Assembly: GCA_011634665.1 (NCBI GenBank)
Contig: WAEK01000022.1
Location: forward strand, 310,001-374,000
Length of the DNA: 64,000 nt
DNA from: Mortierella sp. BCC40632
Taxonomy: Eukaryota; Mortierellomycota; Mortierellomycetes; Mortierellales; Mortierellaceae
Reading direction: 5' to 3'
The notes under the pieces were generated by a model that was not told the origin of the DNA, did no database searches, and worked only from the letters and a program-made list of their open reading frames with translations. The position numbers and the translations under genes were made by a program. Positions 39,184 to 49,971 of this stretch are shown piece by piece (the stretch's first letter is position 1; every line of letters starts with the position of its first letter).

Positions 39184-41905
39184 TATCGTCGATAAAACTG
39201 TCTCTTAAAGTTGAAGTGTAGTTGAAGCACACCGCGATCAAACACAGACTTGTATCCTTTCTTGTGTGAGTGCTCCCATTCTCGATTCACAATCCTGAAG
39301 GCAATTTCCTCATAGGGTGGTCCAGCCTTGAACTTGATCAGGACAGTATCCTGGGTGCCTGGCTCCTTGATAATCTCATACGTCGGTGCCTGAGACTTGT
39401 CGATAAGATCAGGATAAAACAGGTTGAACTTGTAACCCTGCACGACCTTGGGTGGGGGGTTATCGTGGTCGTAATGGGTTTGATTGTACTTGTTCCATTC
39501 GTATCCTGTATGCACCCTGTTAAAGAATCGGGGTTTACGAGGTCTATACTTGTCCTGCCACATATATGTCTATCGGAGATACGCAAATTTACACCATATC
39601 TACGATTAGTAAAGTCCAAGTGGACCAAAATACCCCCTCAATCCCAAGAAAACAACTATGGCCTTTAAATCAACGCATACCTGTTGACGCTGAATGGATG
39701 CCTCGATATTGAATGCCTGCTCGTTGCCAGAAAGCTGCTTGGCTGCCTCCTTATCAAACAAGATCTTGGCCACAAAGTCATCATCAGGATGCTGCTCGCC
39801 AGTGTCATTATCAACGTTTCGTCTCTTGGGGTTGAACTGCTTGTTGAGAACTTGACGACGTTTATCCAGCTATTTTAGAGATTTCCATTAAAGAAAGAGG
39901 ACCGAGTTAATACGTGCTAGAAAAAAAAACATCAAGAAAGACATCCACGAGTGCGCGAGTAGTTTGAACCAGTAATAAAGGCTTACAATCTCAGTCCAGT
40001 CTTCACACTGGTCCACCACAGCAAGGTTCGAATCTTCACGAGGGATCGAATCCATAGGCTCAGGCTCCATAGAAGCGTCATACGACTCGGCAGCAGCTCC
40101 CATGTTATCGTCCATGTCATCCTGCTGGTATTCAATATCATCCTCACCAAGTTCTCGAAGTCCTCTGACATCACCCTCAATATCGTGGCTCTGCATTGCA
40201 AGGACAGCCGCCAGCTCTGCCTTCTCCTTTTCTGCTTCACGCAGCTGTCTTGCCTTGAGTTGCTCCAAGCGTTTCTGCAAGACTTCTTGATGGATCGTAT
40301 TCAACTTTGCCTATGAGCCCAGGTATATACACATGGTTAGAGGAACTGTAAACAATCACTACGCACAATCAGGTATCCTTTCTAAAAGCATGACCACCAT
40401 TACCTTTGCCTTCCAGACAATGAGGGTCTTTAGTAGAGCTTCCCAGTAATCCACATCGATGACACCCCCTCCACTCAACTTGCGCTGAATCTGATCTTGG
40501 AGGAGCGTCAATTGATCATGGGTTTTACCAACAAGCTTGTTGGCAATATCCTGAGCAATATGAGGAGCAACCACACTCTGTTCTCCGCGACCCTTGTTCA
40601 GCTCGCTTAGTTTGTCCTCGCAAACAATCAACATTGCCCTCCAGAACTCGATACAGTTGTCGTCCTTTTCGAGGCTAAGATAAAACTTGATATCATGGAA
40701 CAATTCCTGAACAGCATCCAGTGAAAGATTCTATAATGGATCCAGAAATAACTAGAGAGTGAGTCTGTGTGCCCCTTGGTCATTCAACAGCTGCTACGCT
40801 GCCCATATATACATAAGGCCGTTCAAGAAACACTCACCTCAAAGATGGTATAGGGCTCTTCAACATCAATCTCCAAGCCAAGGTCGTCTTCATCATCCTG
40901 ATCGTCATCCTCTGTATTTTCAGCAATGAGTTTGATGTTCATGGCTAGAATGTCAATGGGTTTCGCTCTGTTGCTCTTGATCCTGATTTCCGCACGACGC
41001 TTGGCCTGCTTCAGATGGAATTCTTCTTCCTGTGCCTGCCAGTCGCCGAGTTGAGCTTGCTCTGTCGCACGCTGGATACGAGCCATCTCCTCTTCACGCT
41101 CTTCCTTTTCCTTTTCACGCTCGTTTCTCCTCTTGTTCAACTTCTCTAGCTCAGTCTTGGCTTCATCACGTCGTGCAGCATCTCTTTTAGCAGCATCGGC
41201 AGAGGAAATGCCCTTTTTGCGTTCCGCCTCTCGTTTCTTTGCCCAAGTGAACTTTTGAGCAAGGTTGGCGTCGTTAAAAGGATTATCCGTATTGGAATAG
41301 CTGTTCATAACTGACTCGATAGCCTTGGTCCGGTCCTCCTTCTCCTTCTTCCGCTCTGCTTTTCTTATTGCGCGTTCTTCTGAAGTTTCTCGACGACTCT
41401 TGGATTCTTTTTTGGATTTCTTCTTGCTAGAAGAATGTCGAGATCGTTCTCGATCATCGTCCTCACTGCCGCTATCGGGTGAACGACGTCGCCTTGTGCT
41501 CTCCTTATCCTTTGACCGCCGATCCCGATCATCGTCGCGATCATCCCTTCTACGTCTGCTGCTCCTGTCGTCGTAGTCGTCATCTCGACTGCTTCTATCT
41601 CTCCTGTCCCGATCCTGATCATGATCTCGGTCTCTAGCTCTCTCTCTATCCCTATCTCGGTCCCTTCCTCGGTCTCTTTCCCGACCTTTGTCGCGGTCGC
41701 TATCTCTCGAGCTGGGGATTCGGTCGTAATCACGGGTCCGATCTGAATGACGATTAGAACCCCTGTCTCGAGAGTCGTTGCGGTACCGAGGGGGTGATCT
41801 AGATGTATTCCTGTTGCTCCTGTAGCGATCGCTTCTTTCTCTGCTTGGACTCCTACTGCTGCCTGGCATGATGAGGGAATGTGTAATGTGTTGAGGCTGG
41901 TCCAT
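39183..41905 (-). CDS. CACTIN: Cactin, spliceosome-associated protein (5 exons)
   Basis: Exons 41905-40838, 40730-40404, 40310-39987, 39869-39681 and 39569-39183 are all phase 0 and give 764 aa. The N terminus (to about residue 190) is an RS/RD/RE-rich domain. A Lys/Arg/Glu-rich coiled region follows, with NPFNDANLAQKFTWAKK typical of cactin. The conserved middle domain has FHDIKFYLSLEKDD and DYWEALL. The C-terminal CactinC domain has WQDKYRPRKPRFFNRVHTGY, EWNKYNQTHYDHDNPPPK, GYKFNLFYPDLIDK and IVNREWEHS, ending LQLHFNFKRQFYRR. Cactin associates with late spliceosomes in animals and fission yeast. The start at 41905 adds 12 residues over the alternative ATG at 41869. The gene is divergent from TSR1 with 177 bp between start codons. 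Confidence 0.96.
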
Positions 41906-42082
41906 TGGCTGTGCCTCCCTTTCTTTCCTAGAAGTTGAAAGGTGGTCACGTGGGTCTTAGGCCATGGATCGAGTTGACTGCTCTTGAAAAATCAAAACAG
42001 GCTCGCTGCAACCTATTTTTTTTTTTTTTTTTATTTTGCTTGTTCAAGGCATCTTCATGAAACGGCCCTTCTCCACGCCAGA
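41906..42082. promoter_or_regulatory. 177-bp bidirectional promoter, cactin/TSR1, with CACGTG
   Basis: Only 177 bp separate the two start codons, so both genes must share it. A perfect E-box CACGTG (41947-41952), the type bound by bHLH factors such as Cbf1, lies 42 bp from the cactin ATG and 131 bp from the TSR1 ATG. A T16 run follows at about 42016. Confidence 0.5.
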
Positions 42083-45000
42083 ATGACTGAACATCGCCAT
42101 CGAAGCGACACCAAGCTTAAGCAGACCAACAAACCTTTCAAGACAAAGCACCTGTCAAAGGGCGCTTTGAGAGACAAGGCTAAAGGTATTCGCCTCTTGT
42201 CCGAATGAACAACTGTGGACTTTTTTTTTTTTTTTTTTTTTTTTTTCTTCTCATGGAGTTGCCAGAACCTACACTCATTCACCAGAGCGCCACTAACCCA
42301 ACCTCCAACCCCCCTCCCCCCTATTTTCGGCTTACAGGAAAGGTTGAGCGTGTCTCTATCAAAACTCATTCTACTCGTGGACTTCCCAACAGGTCCGACC
42401 GTCGCAATGCAGCAAGGCTCTTGCAACAAAAGAAGCGTGATGAGCTTTTCAGAAAGACCAAGATTTTTGACGGAAAGAATGGAACTCCCAAGGTGATTGC
42501 CATTGTGCCACTCTGTGCAGATGTGAGCGCCAAGGACGTCGTCAACCAGATGTTTGCCAGTGTGGAGCAGGAGCCTGCAAACGAGGGAGCTGTTCTTTTG
42601 ACGTAAGTTCAGGCACAGGAACCAGGATGATCATTGAGGAGATCCTTTAGCCTCGACTTTATTTTTTTTTTCTTTCTTTCATTCTCTAACCACCGAGATA
42701 CTCCCCTCCACTTTTATTTTCTGGACAACTCTTAGCTCGGATCGGTTCAAGCAAAAGCTCCAGCTCATTCCCCTTCAACGCAACTACATCGACATCATGG
42801 ATGCGGCCAAGGTGGCCGACTTTATTGTGTTTGCCATGTCAGCATTGGAAGAAGTTGACAAGTTTGGTCTGATGGTCCTCTCGGGTATCCAATCTCAGGG
42901 AGTACCCTCAGTCGTCCCTGTAGTCAGCAACTTGGAGAGTGTTCCTATCAAGAAGCGAGCTGATATCAAAAAGTCTCTGCTCAGCTTCACGAACCACTTT
43001 TTCCCCGAGGAGGAAAAGGTTCATGCTATGGACAATGCCACGGAGAGTGTGAATGTGCTTCGTATGATGGCCAACCAGCTTCCAAAGACCATCCACTGGC
43101 GTGACACTCATTCTTACATGTTGGCAGAAAATGTCGAGTTTGATGCCAATGAGACCGATCCAACTGTTGGTACTTTGAAGGTCACTGGTTATTCTAGAGG
43201 AACCCATTTCCAGGCCAACCGATTGGTCCATCTGCAGAACTTTGGCGACTTTCAGTTGGAGAAGATTGTTTCGGCACCTCTGGCTCATAAGGCTACCCAT
43301 GCCTCCAACGGCAACAGCATGGATTCGGAAGCAACAGAGACGGTCCTGGATACGCCAGTTGCTGATCAGCAAGATGATCTTGAGGCTGAGAATGAGCCCG
43401 ATCTGATGGCCAACGAGCAGACATGGCCTACTGAGGAAGAGTTGATGGAGGCTGAAGGTATTTGTCTTTTTTTTTTTTTTTTTCTTTTTTTGCTCGGATG
43501 CTGCTGAAAAAAAAAAAAAAATCGGCTGTAGAATCTAACAAGGCTATGTTAAATTTATTCCTTATTTGCTGAATAGAACGCGTCAGGAACATGGACCCTG
43601 ACGAGAGACCAGAGGCGTACTCTGCAGGACAAGGAGGAAGAGGTCCAACAAAGATTGTCAAGCGTGTTCCCAAGGGAACATCCAGCTACCAGGCAGCCTG
43701 GATTGTCGATTCTGACCATGAGAGCGATGACTATGAGGACGAGGATGATGAGGATGATCGCATGGACGATAGCGATGATGACCTTCCCAATGCCCGAGAT
43801 GGCAATGAGTCTGAAGAAGAGTATGAGGATGTTGAGGTTGGAACCGAGGAGGTGGCCAAGGATGAGGACGTTTATGAGGACGAGTTGGAGGACGAAGAGG
43901 AAGCTCGTCAGTATGCAGAGTACCTCAAGCGTGAGAGAGAGAACAAGGATGACATGGAGTTCCCAGACGAAGTTGAGGCCCCCATGGATGTCGCTGCTCG
44001 TGTTCGATTTGCTCGTTACCGCGCCTTGGAGTCCTTCCGCACCTCTTCATGGGATCCCTATGAGAACTTGCCCTTGGACTATGGTCGTATTTTCCAGTTT
44101 GAGAACTTTCGCCGCACAAAGCACCGCGTCATGTCTCAGGCTAAGGAGGATGGTGTCTTGCCTGGCACCCGCTGCACGCTCTATATTGCCAATGTCCCCA
44201 AGGCAGTGATGGATACCTATGAGCCCTCGCGGCCATTCATTGCCTTTGGTCTTTTGCAATATGAGCACAAGATGGGAGTGCTCAACTTTGTGGTCACGCG
44301 CAACAGTGAGTACGAAGGCATTGTCAAGGCCAAAGACCCCTTGGTCCTCCACTGTGGATTCAGACGTTTTGTCGTCCGCCCAGTCTTTTCCCAGAACAGT
44401 CGCAACGGCAAGGGAACCAACAATGTTCACAAGAGCGAGCGTTTCCTCCAACAAGGCCGAAGCACTGTTGTTACCGTCTATGCCCCTATCCAGTTTGGCA
44501 GCGTTCCTGTTGTCCTTACCAAGGATTCTGCTGACCCCAATGGTAATGTCGACTCATAGGGAACTAGCATTGCATGAACTAACAAATGTTTTGCTGAAGC
44601 ACTCTCTTTTTAGTATATATTTGTATATACTTCCGACTAACATTTATCTCCTATTTCGCCGACTGAAAAAAAAATCCATCCAATAGACCCAATCCTTGTG
44701 GCTACAGGAACATTGATGGATGCTGACCCTCGTAGAATTGTTGCCAAGAGGATTGTTTTGACTGGACATCCCTTCAAGGTTCATAAGCGTACTGCCACCA
44801 TCCGATACATGTTCTTCAACCCAGACGATGTTTGGTATTACAAGTCTGTGGAGCTTCGAACCAAGTTAGGCCGAACAGGTCATATCAAGGAATCTCTTGG
44901 AACCCATGGATACTTCAAGGCTCAATGGTAAGAAAAACTATATTTCACATGACGATGCATCACTTTTTTTTTATTTTTTATTTTATTTTTTTTTCAAAAC

Positions 45001-45327
45001 AGGAACTAACATCTTTCTTTTTTCTGATATCAAACTCAAACTCGTCCACAGGGATCAACAAATCTCCATGCAAGACACAGTGATGATGTGCCTATGTAAG
45101 TACCATGCTCCAATATTTATTTTGCTCGTCTTCTCTCAATCATCGTCCCTTTTCTAACATCTGCATTGCTTTTTTCTTGCTAAAAAAAAAAAATTCTCCG
45201 TCAATCAAAAATAGACAAGCGAGTGTATCCCAAGTGGGGTACGACGCTCTGGATCAACCCAAATGCTGGTGGTGTTGCTAAATCGGCACCAACAGTAACC
45301 GCGACAGAGAGCATGGACATGGATTAG
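42083..45327 (+). CDS. TSR1: Ribosome biogenesis protein TSR1 (7 exons)
   Basis: Exons 42083-42185, 42338-42602, 42736-43457, 43577-44542, 44687-44927, 45052-45095 and 45215-45327 join in phase to give 817 aa. The N terminus is basic ([20 protein letters not shown], as in BMS1/TSR1). A degenerate GTPase-like domain follows with no P-loop, then the AARP2CN region ([33 protein letters not shown]), a long acidic segment (residues 380-480), and the RIBIOP_C domain ([40 protein letters not shown]). It ends [16 protein letters not shown]1 is needed to mature the 40S subunit and blocks premature joining factors. A small 44-bp exon (45052-45095) carries VMMCL. The first exon ATG is preceded by an out-of-frame ATG at 42057. 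Confidence 0.96.
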
Positions 45328-45770
45328 ATTGTCAAACTCTAGAGGAGATTTTGTTTGCACATTTTTCTTTTATCTTTTCCTTTTTTTTTTCATTCTTTCT
45401 TTATTATTCAATACACACTTTGCATATGCCCCGCAACACCACTGAGCTGACCCGTGGATAATCAGGTTTGCCCTGGGACAACATTGTCCTTTTGGGAAGG
45501 AGGAGGAGGAAACGAGGCTCGTCGTTACTTTTTTTTTTTTTTTTTTTTAAACAGTCGATCTCCTTCCTTTCCAAACGGCGGCGATTCTAAGCATGACTCC
45601 GTGATGGGATTGTCGGTTTGAAGAAAAGGGAGGGGGAGTGAGGGAGTGTAGAGCTGTATCGAGCCATTCAATGCTGAGGGGGTGGGGGTGAGGTGGAGGG
45701 GAGGACGAGGACGAGGAGGAGCGAGAGCCTTTAGTGTTGAGCCATTATCATTCCCTTCTCTGGTTTTCTT

Positions 45771-45806
<36 letters not shown>

Positions 45807-45900
45807 CTCTCGCTCTCTCGCTCTCTTTCATTCATTCATTCTTTATCTTTATCTTTTTCTTTTCTTTTCTTTTCTTTTACTATCGATGAGTTCAATATTG
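45328..45900. other. Convergent 3' spacer of TSR1 and FAHD1
   Basis: About 570 bp. It includes a (GAGGTGGAGG)-like purine block and a T33 run (about 45773-45806) followed by CTCTCG repeats. No gene was seen. Confidence 0.5.
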
Positions 45901-46116
45901 TCAGGTCCTGACACGTTCAATGACTGGGAAGGTCAATGTTGAGAGGACTTTGCCGCGTGTTGCCAGTTGACAGGTGATGGTTTCACCAGGGAGTACAGCA
46001 CCGACGCCTTCGGGAGTTCCTGTCAAGATCACATCGCCCTCCTGGAGCTTCATGACCGATGAAATGTTCTCGATCAAACTAGGGATGCTATGAAGTGCGA
46101 AAAGTAAAATTGGGCG

Positions 46117-46156
<40 letters not shown>

Positions 46157-46737
46157 GTGTCTCGGACCAAGTCTTCGGCTAAGCAGATGCAGTCGGGATG
46201 GATGCCTAAAAAAAAAAAAAAAAGCATGGAAAGAGAGAGAAAGAGAAAGGCGAAATACCTAAAGATCATGTCGCGTGTGTTGCCCTCCTGTCTGGTGTCA
46301 CCGTCGATCTGAAGAAGTAAATCCACATCGTCATGGTCAGGGATATCAGCCTTGGTGATCAAGCTTCCGATAGGAGTAAACGTATCAAAGCCCTTGGCCA
46401 CAGTCCAGGGCAAGCCTTTTTCTTTAGCCATTTCCTGAAGATTACGAGCCGTCATATCCAAGGAGAGTGCATATCCCGCAATGTAGTCGTTGGCCTCACT
46501 AGCGTTGATGTCGCGTCCCTCTTTACCGATAATCACAGCGAGTTCGAGTTCGTGGTGGACTTCACATCCTTCTGGAATCTCGATGCTTTCTCCGTCGGTG
46601 ATGTAGGATGATGTAGGCTTGAGAAAGAAGAATGGAGCTGATGGAATGGGATTGCCGAGTTCCTTTGCATGCTCGACATAGTTGCGGCCTACGGCGACAA
46701 TCTTGCGACCGGTACGAATAAAGTCTTGAGGTGACAT
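45901..46737 (-). CDS. FAHD1: Fumarylacetoacetate-hydrolase-family acylpyruvase FAHD1 (2 exons)
   Basis: Exons 46737-46259 and 46087-45901 join in phase (codon AGC split) to give 221 aa; human FAHD1 has 224. Motifs in order: KIVAVGRNYVEHAKELGN, PFFFLKPTSSY, metal site HHELELAVIIGKEG (Glu-x-Glu), YALSLDMTARNLQ, LPWTVAKGFDTFTPIG with the catalytic Lys, then the splice-made DMIFSIPSLIENISS and LTGTPEGVGAVLPGE. FAHD1 enzymes hydrolyse acylpyruvates and decarboxylate oxaloacetate with Mg2+ in mitochondria. The 171-bp intron carries an A16 run and a GA array and happens to stay partly open, so a read-through model of 278 aa is possible but destroys the domain. There is no obvious targeting peptide beyond the first residues. 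Confidence 0.95.
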
Positions 46738-46902
46738 TTTTGGGAATGAAGTAGGGAGAGTTAGTTGACAGGTGAGCGGGGAATGAGTAAAAAAGAAAAA
46801 AAAAGAGAGGTGAGAGGATGAATATGAGTGAGAGAGAGAGAGAAAGAGAGAAAGAGGAAAAAAGGTTAGAGTGGGAACGGGGGGAGAAGAGAAAAAAAAG
46901 GG

Positions 46903-46933
<31 letters not shown>

Positions 46934-48811
46934 TTAAGTGAGCACAGGGCCTGGGAAGGGCCGTGTGTTGTGTGGATTAATGGTCAAGCTGAGGTCAAGC
47001 TGACCAACAAACTGGCAGAACTGGCGTGCTGTGGAGGACTCGGAGGACTGGCGTATTGTGTGGTCAGCACAATGTTGGTCCTACTACACTGGCGTAGAGA
47101 GGGGGAGGAGGAGGAGGAGGAGGTGAAAGGGAAAGATGGCTGCACGGGAAGACGAGGAAAATCCTGGGACAGGTGCTCCTTTTGCCTTTTGGGATGTTCA
47201 AAAGAAAAAAAAAGTTGGCACACGGATTCCCACGACGGGCGCGCAGGCCGTTGACTTTCTTGTATCACGTCGAGCACCGCTCTCTCTTTCCCAGTTTTTT
47301 TTTTTTCTTTCTCTCCGCCCGCGTTCTTTCCCGCTTCCCGGCGCACCCGCATGCGGGCCTGGGTTATCCACCCAGAGTCCCAGACTACTGGTTTGCTGCA
47401 TGGTCCAGCTCCTTTCTAGGCTCTTTTTTGCTTTCTCTTGTTCTTTTTCTCTTTTGGTCCTCAAAAAGAAGGACGCGTCTTCCTGATCGAGCTAATTGAA
47501 CGACTCCTAGCTGCAAACGCGTCTAATTGACGAGAGATATAAATATGCAAGGAATTAAATTAAGGCTTTAACTCAATCATGTGGAGGGGTGTTGATTTTC
47601 TAGGGTCCTACTAAACTCGTGCTTTCTTCTTTTCCTATCCTCACCTCCTTTTACTCTCTTACACTCAGGTTCCGCTACATTCCTTTCAAAATAGAGATAA
47701 CGTCCTTATGGAGCTTATCAAGGACATCGGGGTCAACTTGCGCCCATTCTTTTCGCCCTCTTCTCAGGAAACTCGAGTCATCAATAAATGACTTTTAATG
47801 GACTTGCTCGAGGACATTACATTGGACGACATCCTGAACATTTAGCAGCATTGACACGCAACTTGCTCCCCGCTACTCGATCCAAGAACGCGCGAAAACA
47901 CACACTCACACCTAGATCGAGCAATTAGGGACGAAATGACTGGGCCAGGAGGAACAGGAGTGGAGAAAATGGATTGAAAGGCAGACTAGATGGAGAGGAG
48001 GAAAGATAAGAGAGCATCAACGCGGTATGGAGGTGATTGGGAGTAACCGGTAGGTTCAGGACGTCTCGGACGGCGTGCCGAGCGCTTTGGGCTGCTGAGG
48101 ATAGAGCGGTCACGTCGTATTGTTGAAGGAAAAAGGTGGCCCCATAACCTTTTTTTTTTCGCCATGTAATGCTGGGAGTGAAGACTCCACATCCATGGTC
48201 GATCTGGGTCGTTTATGTTCTTCCTGGGTCAATGCTGTTGTACATACTTCGTTTTTTTATCCTCGAGCCGTCGTCGGAACTTGAAAAGCTAGATATGCAG
48301 CCAGTTTGCTTGACGACCAATTTAAAAATCAATTTGGCCTCTGACCCAATCCATGAGTCCTTTTCGTCTACCTCCATCTCCCCCTGAACGACGCCGCGTC
48401 TGTGCTTCCCATCTCGACAGCCTCGTTCCCTCCTCCCACTTCACTTTTTTGCCTTCCTTGGGAGAGGAGGGAGAGGAGGATTCTTTTTCGGTATTTTGGC
48501 CTTTACCCCCAGGGAGATTAGCGCAAGCTCCAAAAATATGTTTTACCTAGGTCGAATCCAAGATACGATACTCCATTGGTCTCGCCATATCCTTTTGAAC
48601 CAGACCCGCTGAGTTCGCGTAGTTTGAACGCGTGAAGCCCTACTCAATGACATTCCCACAGACGGGCTCACCTCGCGACAAAAGGGGAAAGCTGGGTTCA
48701 AGTCCTCAGCAGGCTGAGGACCATATCAATATTCTCAGAGCAAACAACCTTTGATCCCAGATTTTACAAAGAGGAGGGATAATACTTGCGAGGCTCTTTA
48801 CAAATAGATAG

Positions 48812-48994
48812 TCTGGTACTAGGCGCTCTATCACTTTCCCAGGCTCCTGTCCTGTTCAGGAAGCCGACTCATGGACCAGTATGTTCGGTGAAGAACTTGA
48901 TTTACTTCGTCATCGTTCTTTAAAGAGTCGAACGCAGTCCCGTGAACTTTGGACCTTTGGGGAGAGCTCATGTTCTGTAAATGTCATGAATTGA
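48812..48994 (+). pseudogene. Coding-like relic, about 60 codons
   Basis: An open stretch in one frame ends at TGA 48992-48994 and includes PVQEADSWTSMFGEELDLLR and SRELWTFGESSCSV. Amino-acid composition and codons look protein-like, but there is no start and no continuing frame on either side. The EADxWTxxF pattern loosely recalls the EADCLQVWTNVF segment of the gene at the right edge, which is weak evidence of kinship. It is most likely a remnant of a multicopy family. Confidence 0.35.
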
Positions 48995-49450
48995 TCCTCG
49001 AAGGGCGGGAATAGACATCGTTTGAGATAGAGACGCATTTCCTCATATCCATGCTGAATTTAACGACTATAGGCCAAGGGCCCTTGCCAACTCCTCCTTT
49101 TTAACTAGCCTGTAGTTAGATGCTATTCCAAGTTGCAACGATAACCACTATTGCTGATGATGGCAAACACTGAACTGCTGATCTGCCAACAAGTGGGTTG
49201 AAAAGGTGTTATTCTTGCTGTATGACTGGAGCCATGCCATCCTCCAAACTCCTATGGGTATTCATAGTTGCTGAACAGTGCTAAACAGTAAAGGATCTCT
49301 ATCCTTTGGTATTACAACAGCATGCAACCGCTGATATACTCATATCTGCATTCGTAAGACAAAGTTTGGTGTTCCAACCAATTGTTGAGCATATGCTCAA
49401 TGAACGCTAAGCGGATCCTCGATTCCCAGCCTCAAAAGCTTCTTGACTAT

Positions 49451-49682
49451 CTAGTGTCTTTTAATCCACTTTTCATTGGCATTATGTTGCTCAAGCTCCT
49501 TGAAGAGAGTGTAAACACGATTGATGGATCCTTGCTGTAAACCATCCCTCCGAGGTTGTGCTGCCTCCTTTTCCAACGCGTCGATTTTTTACACCTTGTC
49601 GAGCTACCGCGTCCCAAAAAATTTCGGTGACGTACTCTCGGTCCTGCGGCGGCGGGGGCGAGATAAAAGCTGCTGGTGGAGC
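49451..49682 (-). pseudogene. Coding-like relic with one-base frame break
   Basis: On the minus strand an open stretch reads AAFISPPPPQDREYVTEIFW then DAVARQGVK. After an A6 run it continues one base out of frame as DALEKEAAQPRRDGLQQGSI, then VYTLFKELEQHNANEKWIKR, and stops at TAG (49451-49453). The two halves look like a single protein C terminus of about 75 residues. A TGA precedes it and no start is present. The family was not recognised. It is a decayed gene or transposon fragment. Confidence 0.45.
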
Positions 49683-49971
49683 TCACCATCTCTCATTTGT
49701 TGCTGATTTGTGGAACGGGAAGGTGCAACAGATCTCGCTGCTTTCACACTAGAAGATTGCCTTTTCACCCCTCCTCCTCCTCAGGTGAGTTGAGTTCACG
49801 GATCGTCTGGACTCGACGATTTCGATCAATCAGCTGATTGGACCAGATCTTTTCCTTCCTCTTTTAGAGATTACCCACCCTCTTTCTCTCTCTTTCTCTC
49901 TCCCCTACCCCTCCCCACCCAAGTGTATTGCGTAACAGAGCCTCGAGGATCCGATAGAAAATCTTTCCTTC

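Larger units (their letters stand above)
46738..49971. other. Gene-poor 3.2-kb segment with decayed coding relics
   Basis: To about 47500 this is GA/T-rich flank of FAHD1. From 47500 to 49770 the texture changes: almost no homopolymers or GA arrays, balanced composition and many stops in all frames. Two stretches with coding character are listed separately. The last 200 bp holds the PRP8 leader, with CTCTCTTTCTC just before the gene. No rRNA or tRNA was recognised. Confidence 0.5.

Noticed and set aside
46088..46258. Read-through of the FAHD1 intron
   Set aside because: The intron stays partly open but would insert GA-array residues between DMIF and the conserved IPSLIENISS; splicing restores the family sequence.
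48685..48715. GGTTCAAGTCC resembling a tRNA T-loop
   Set aside because: The flanking bases do not form a five-pair stem, and no acceptor, D or anticodon arms could be found.
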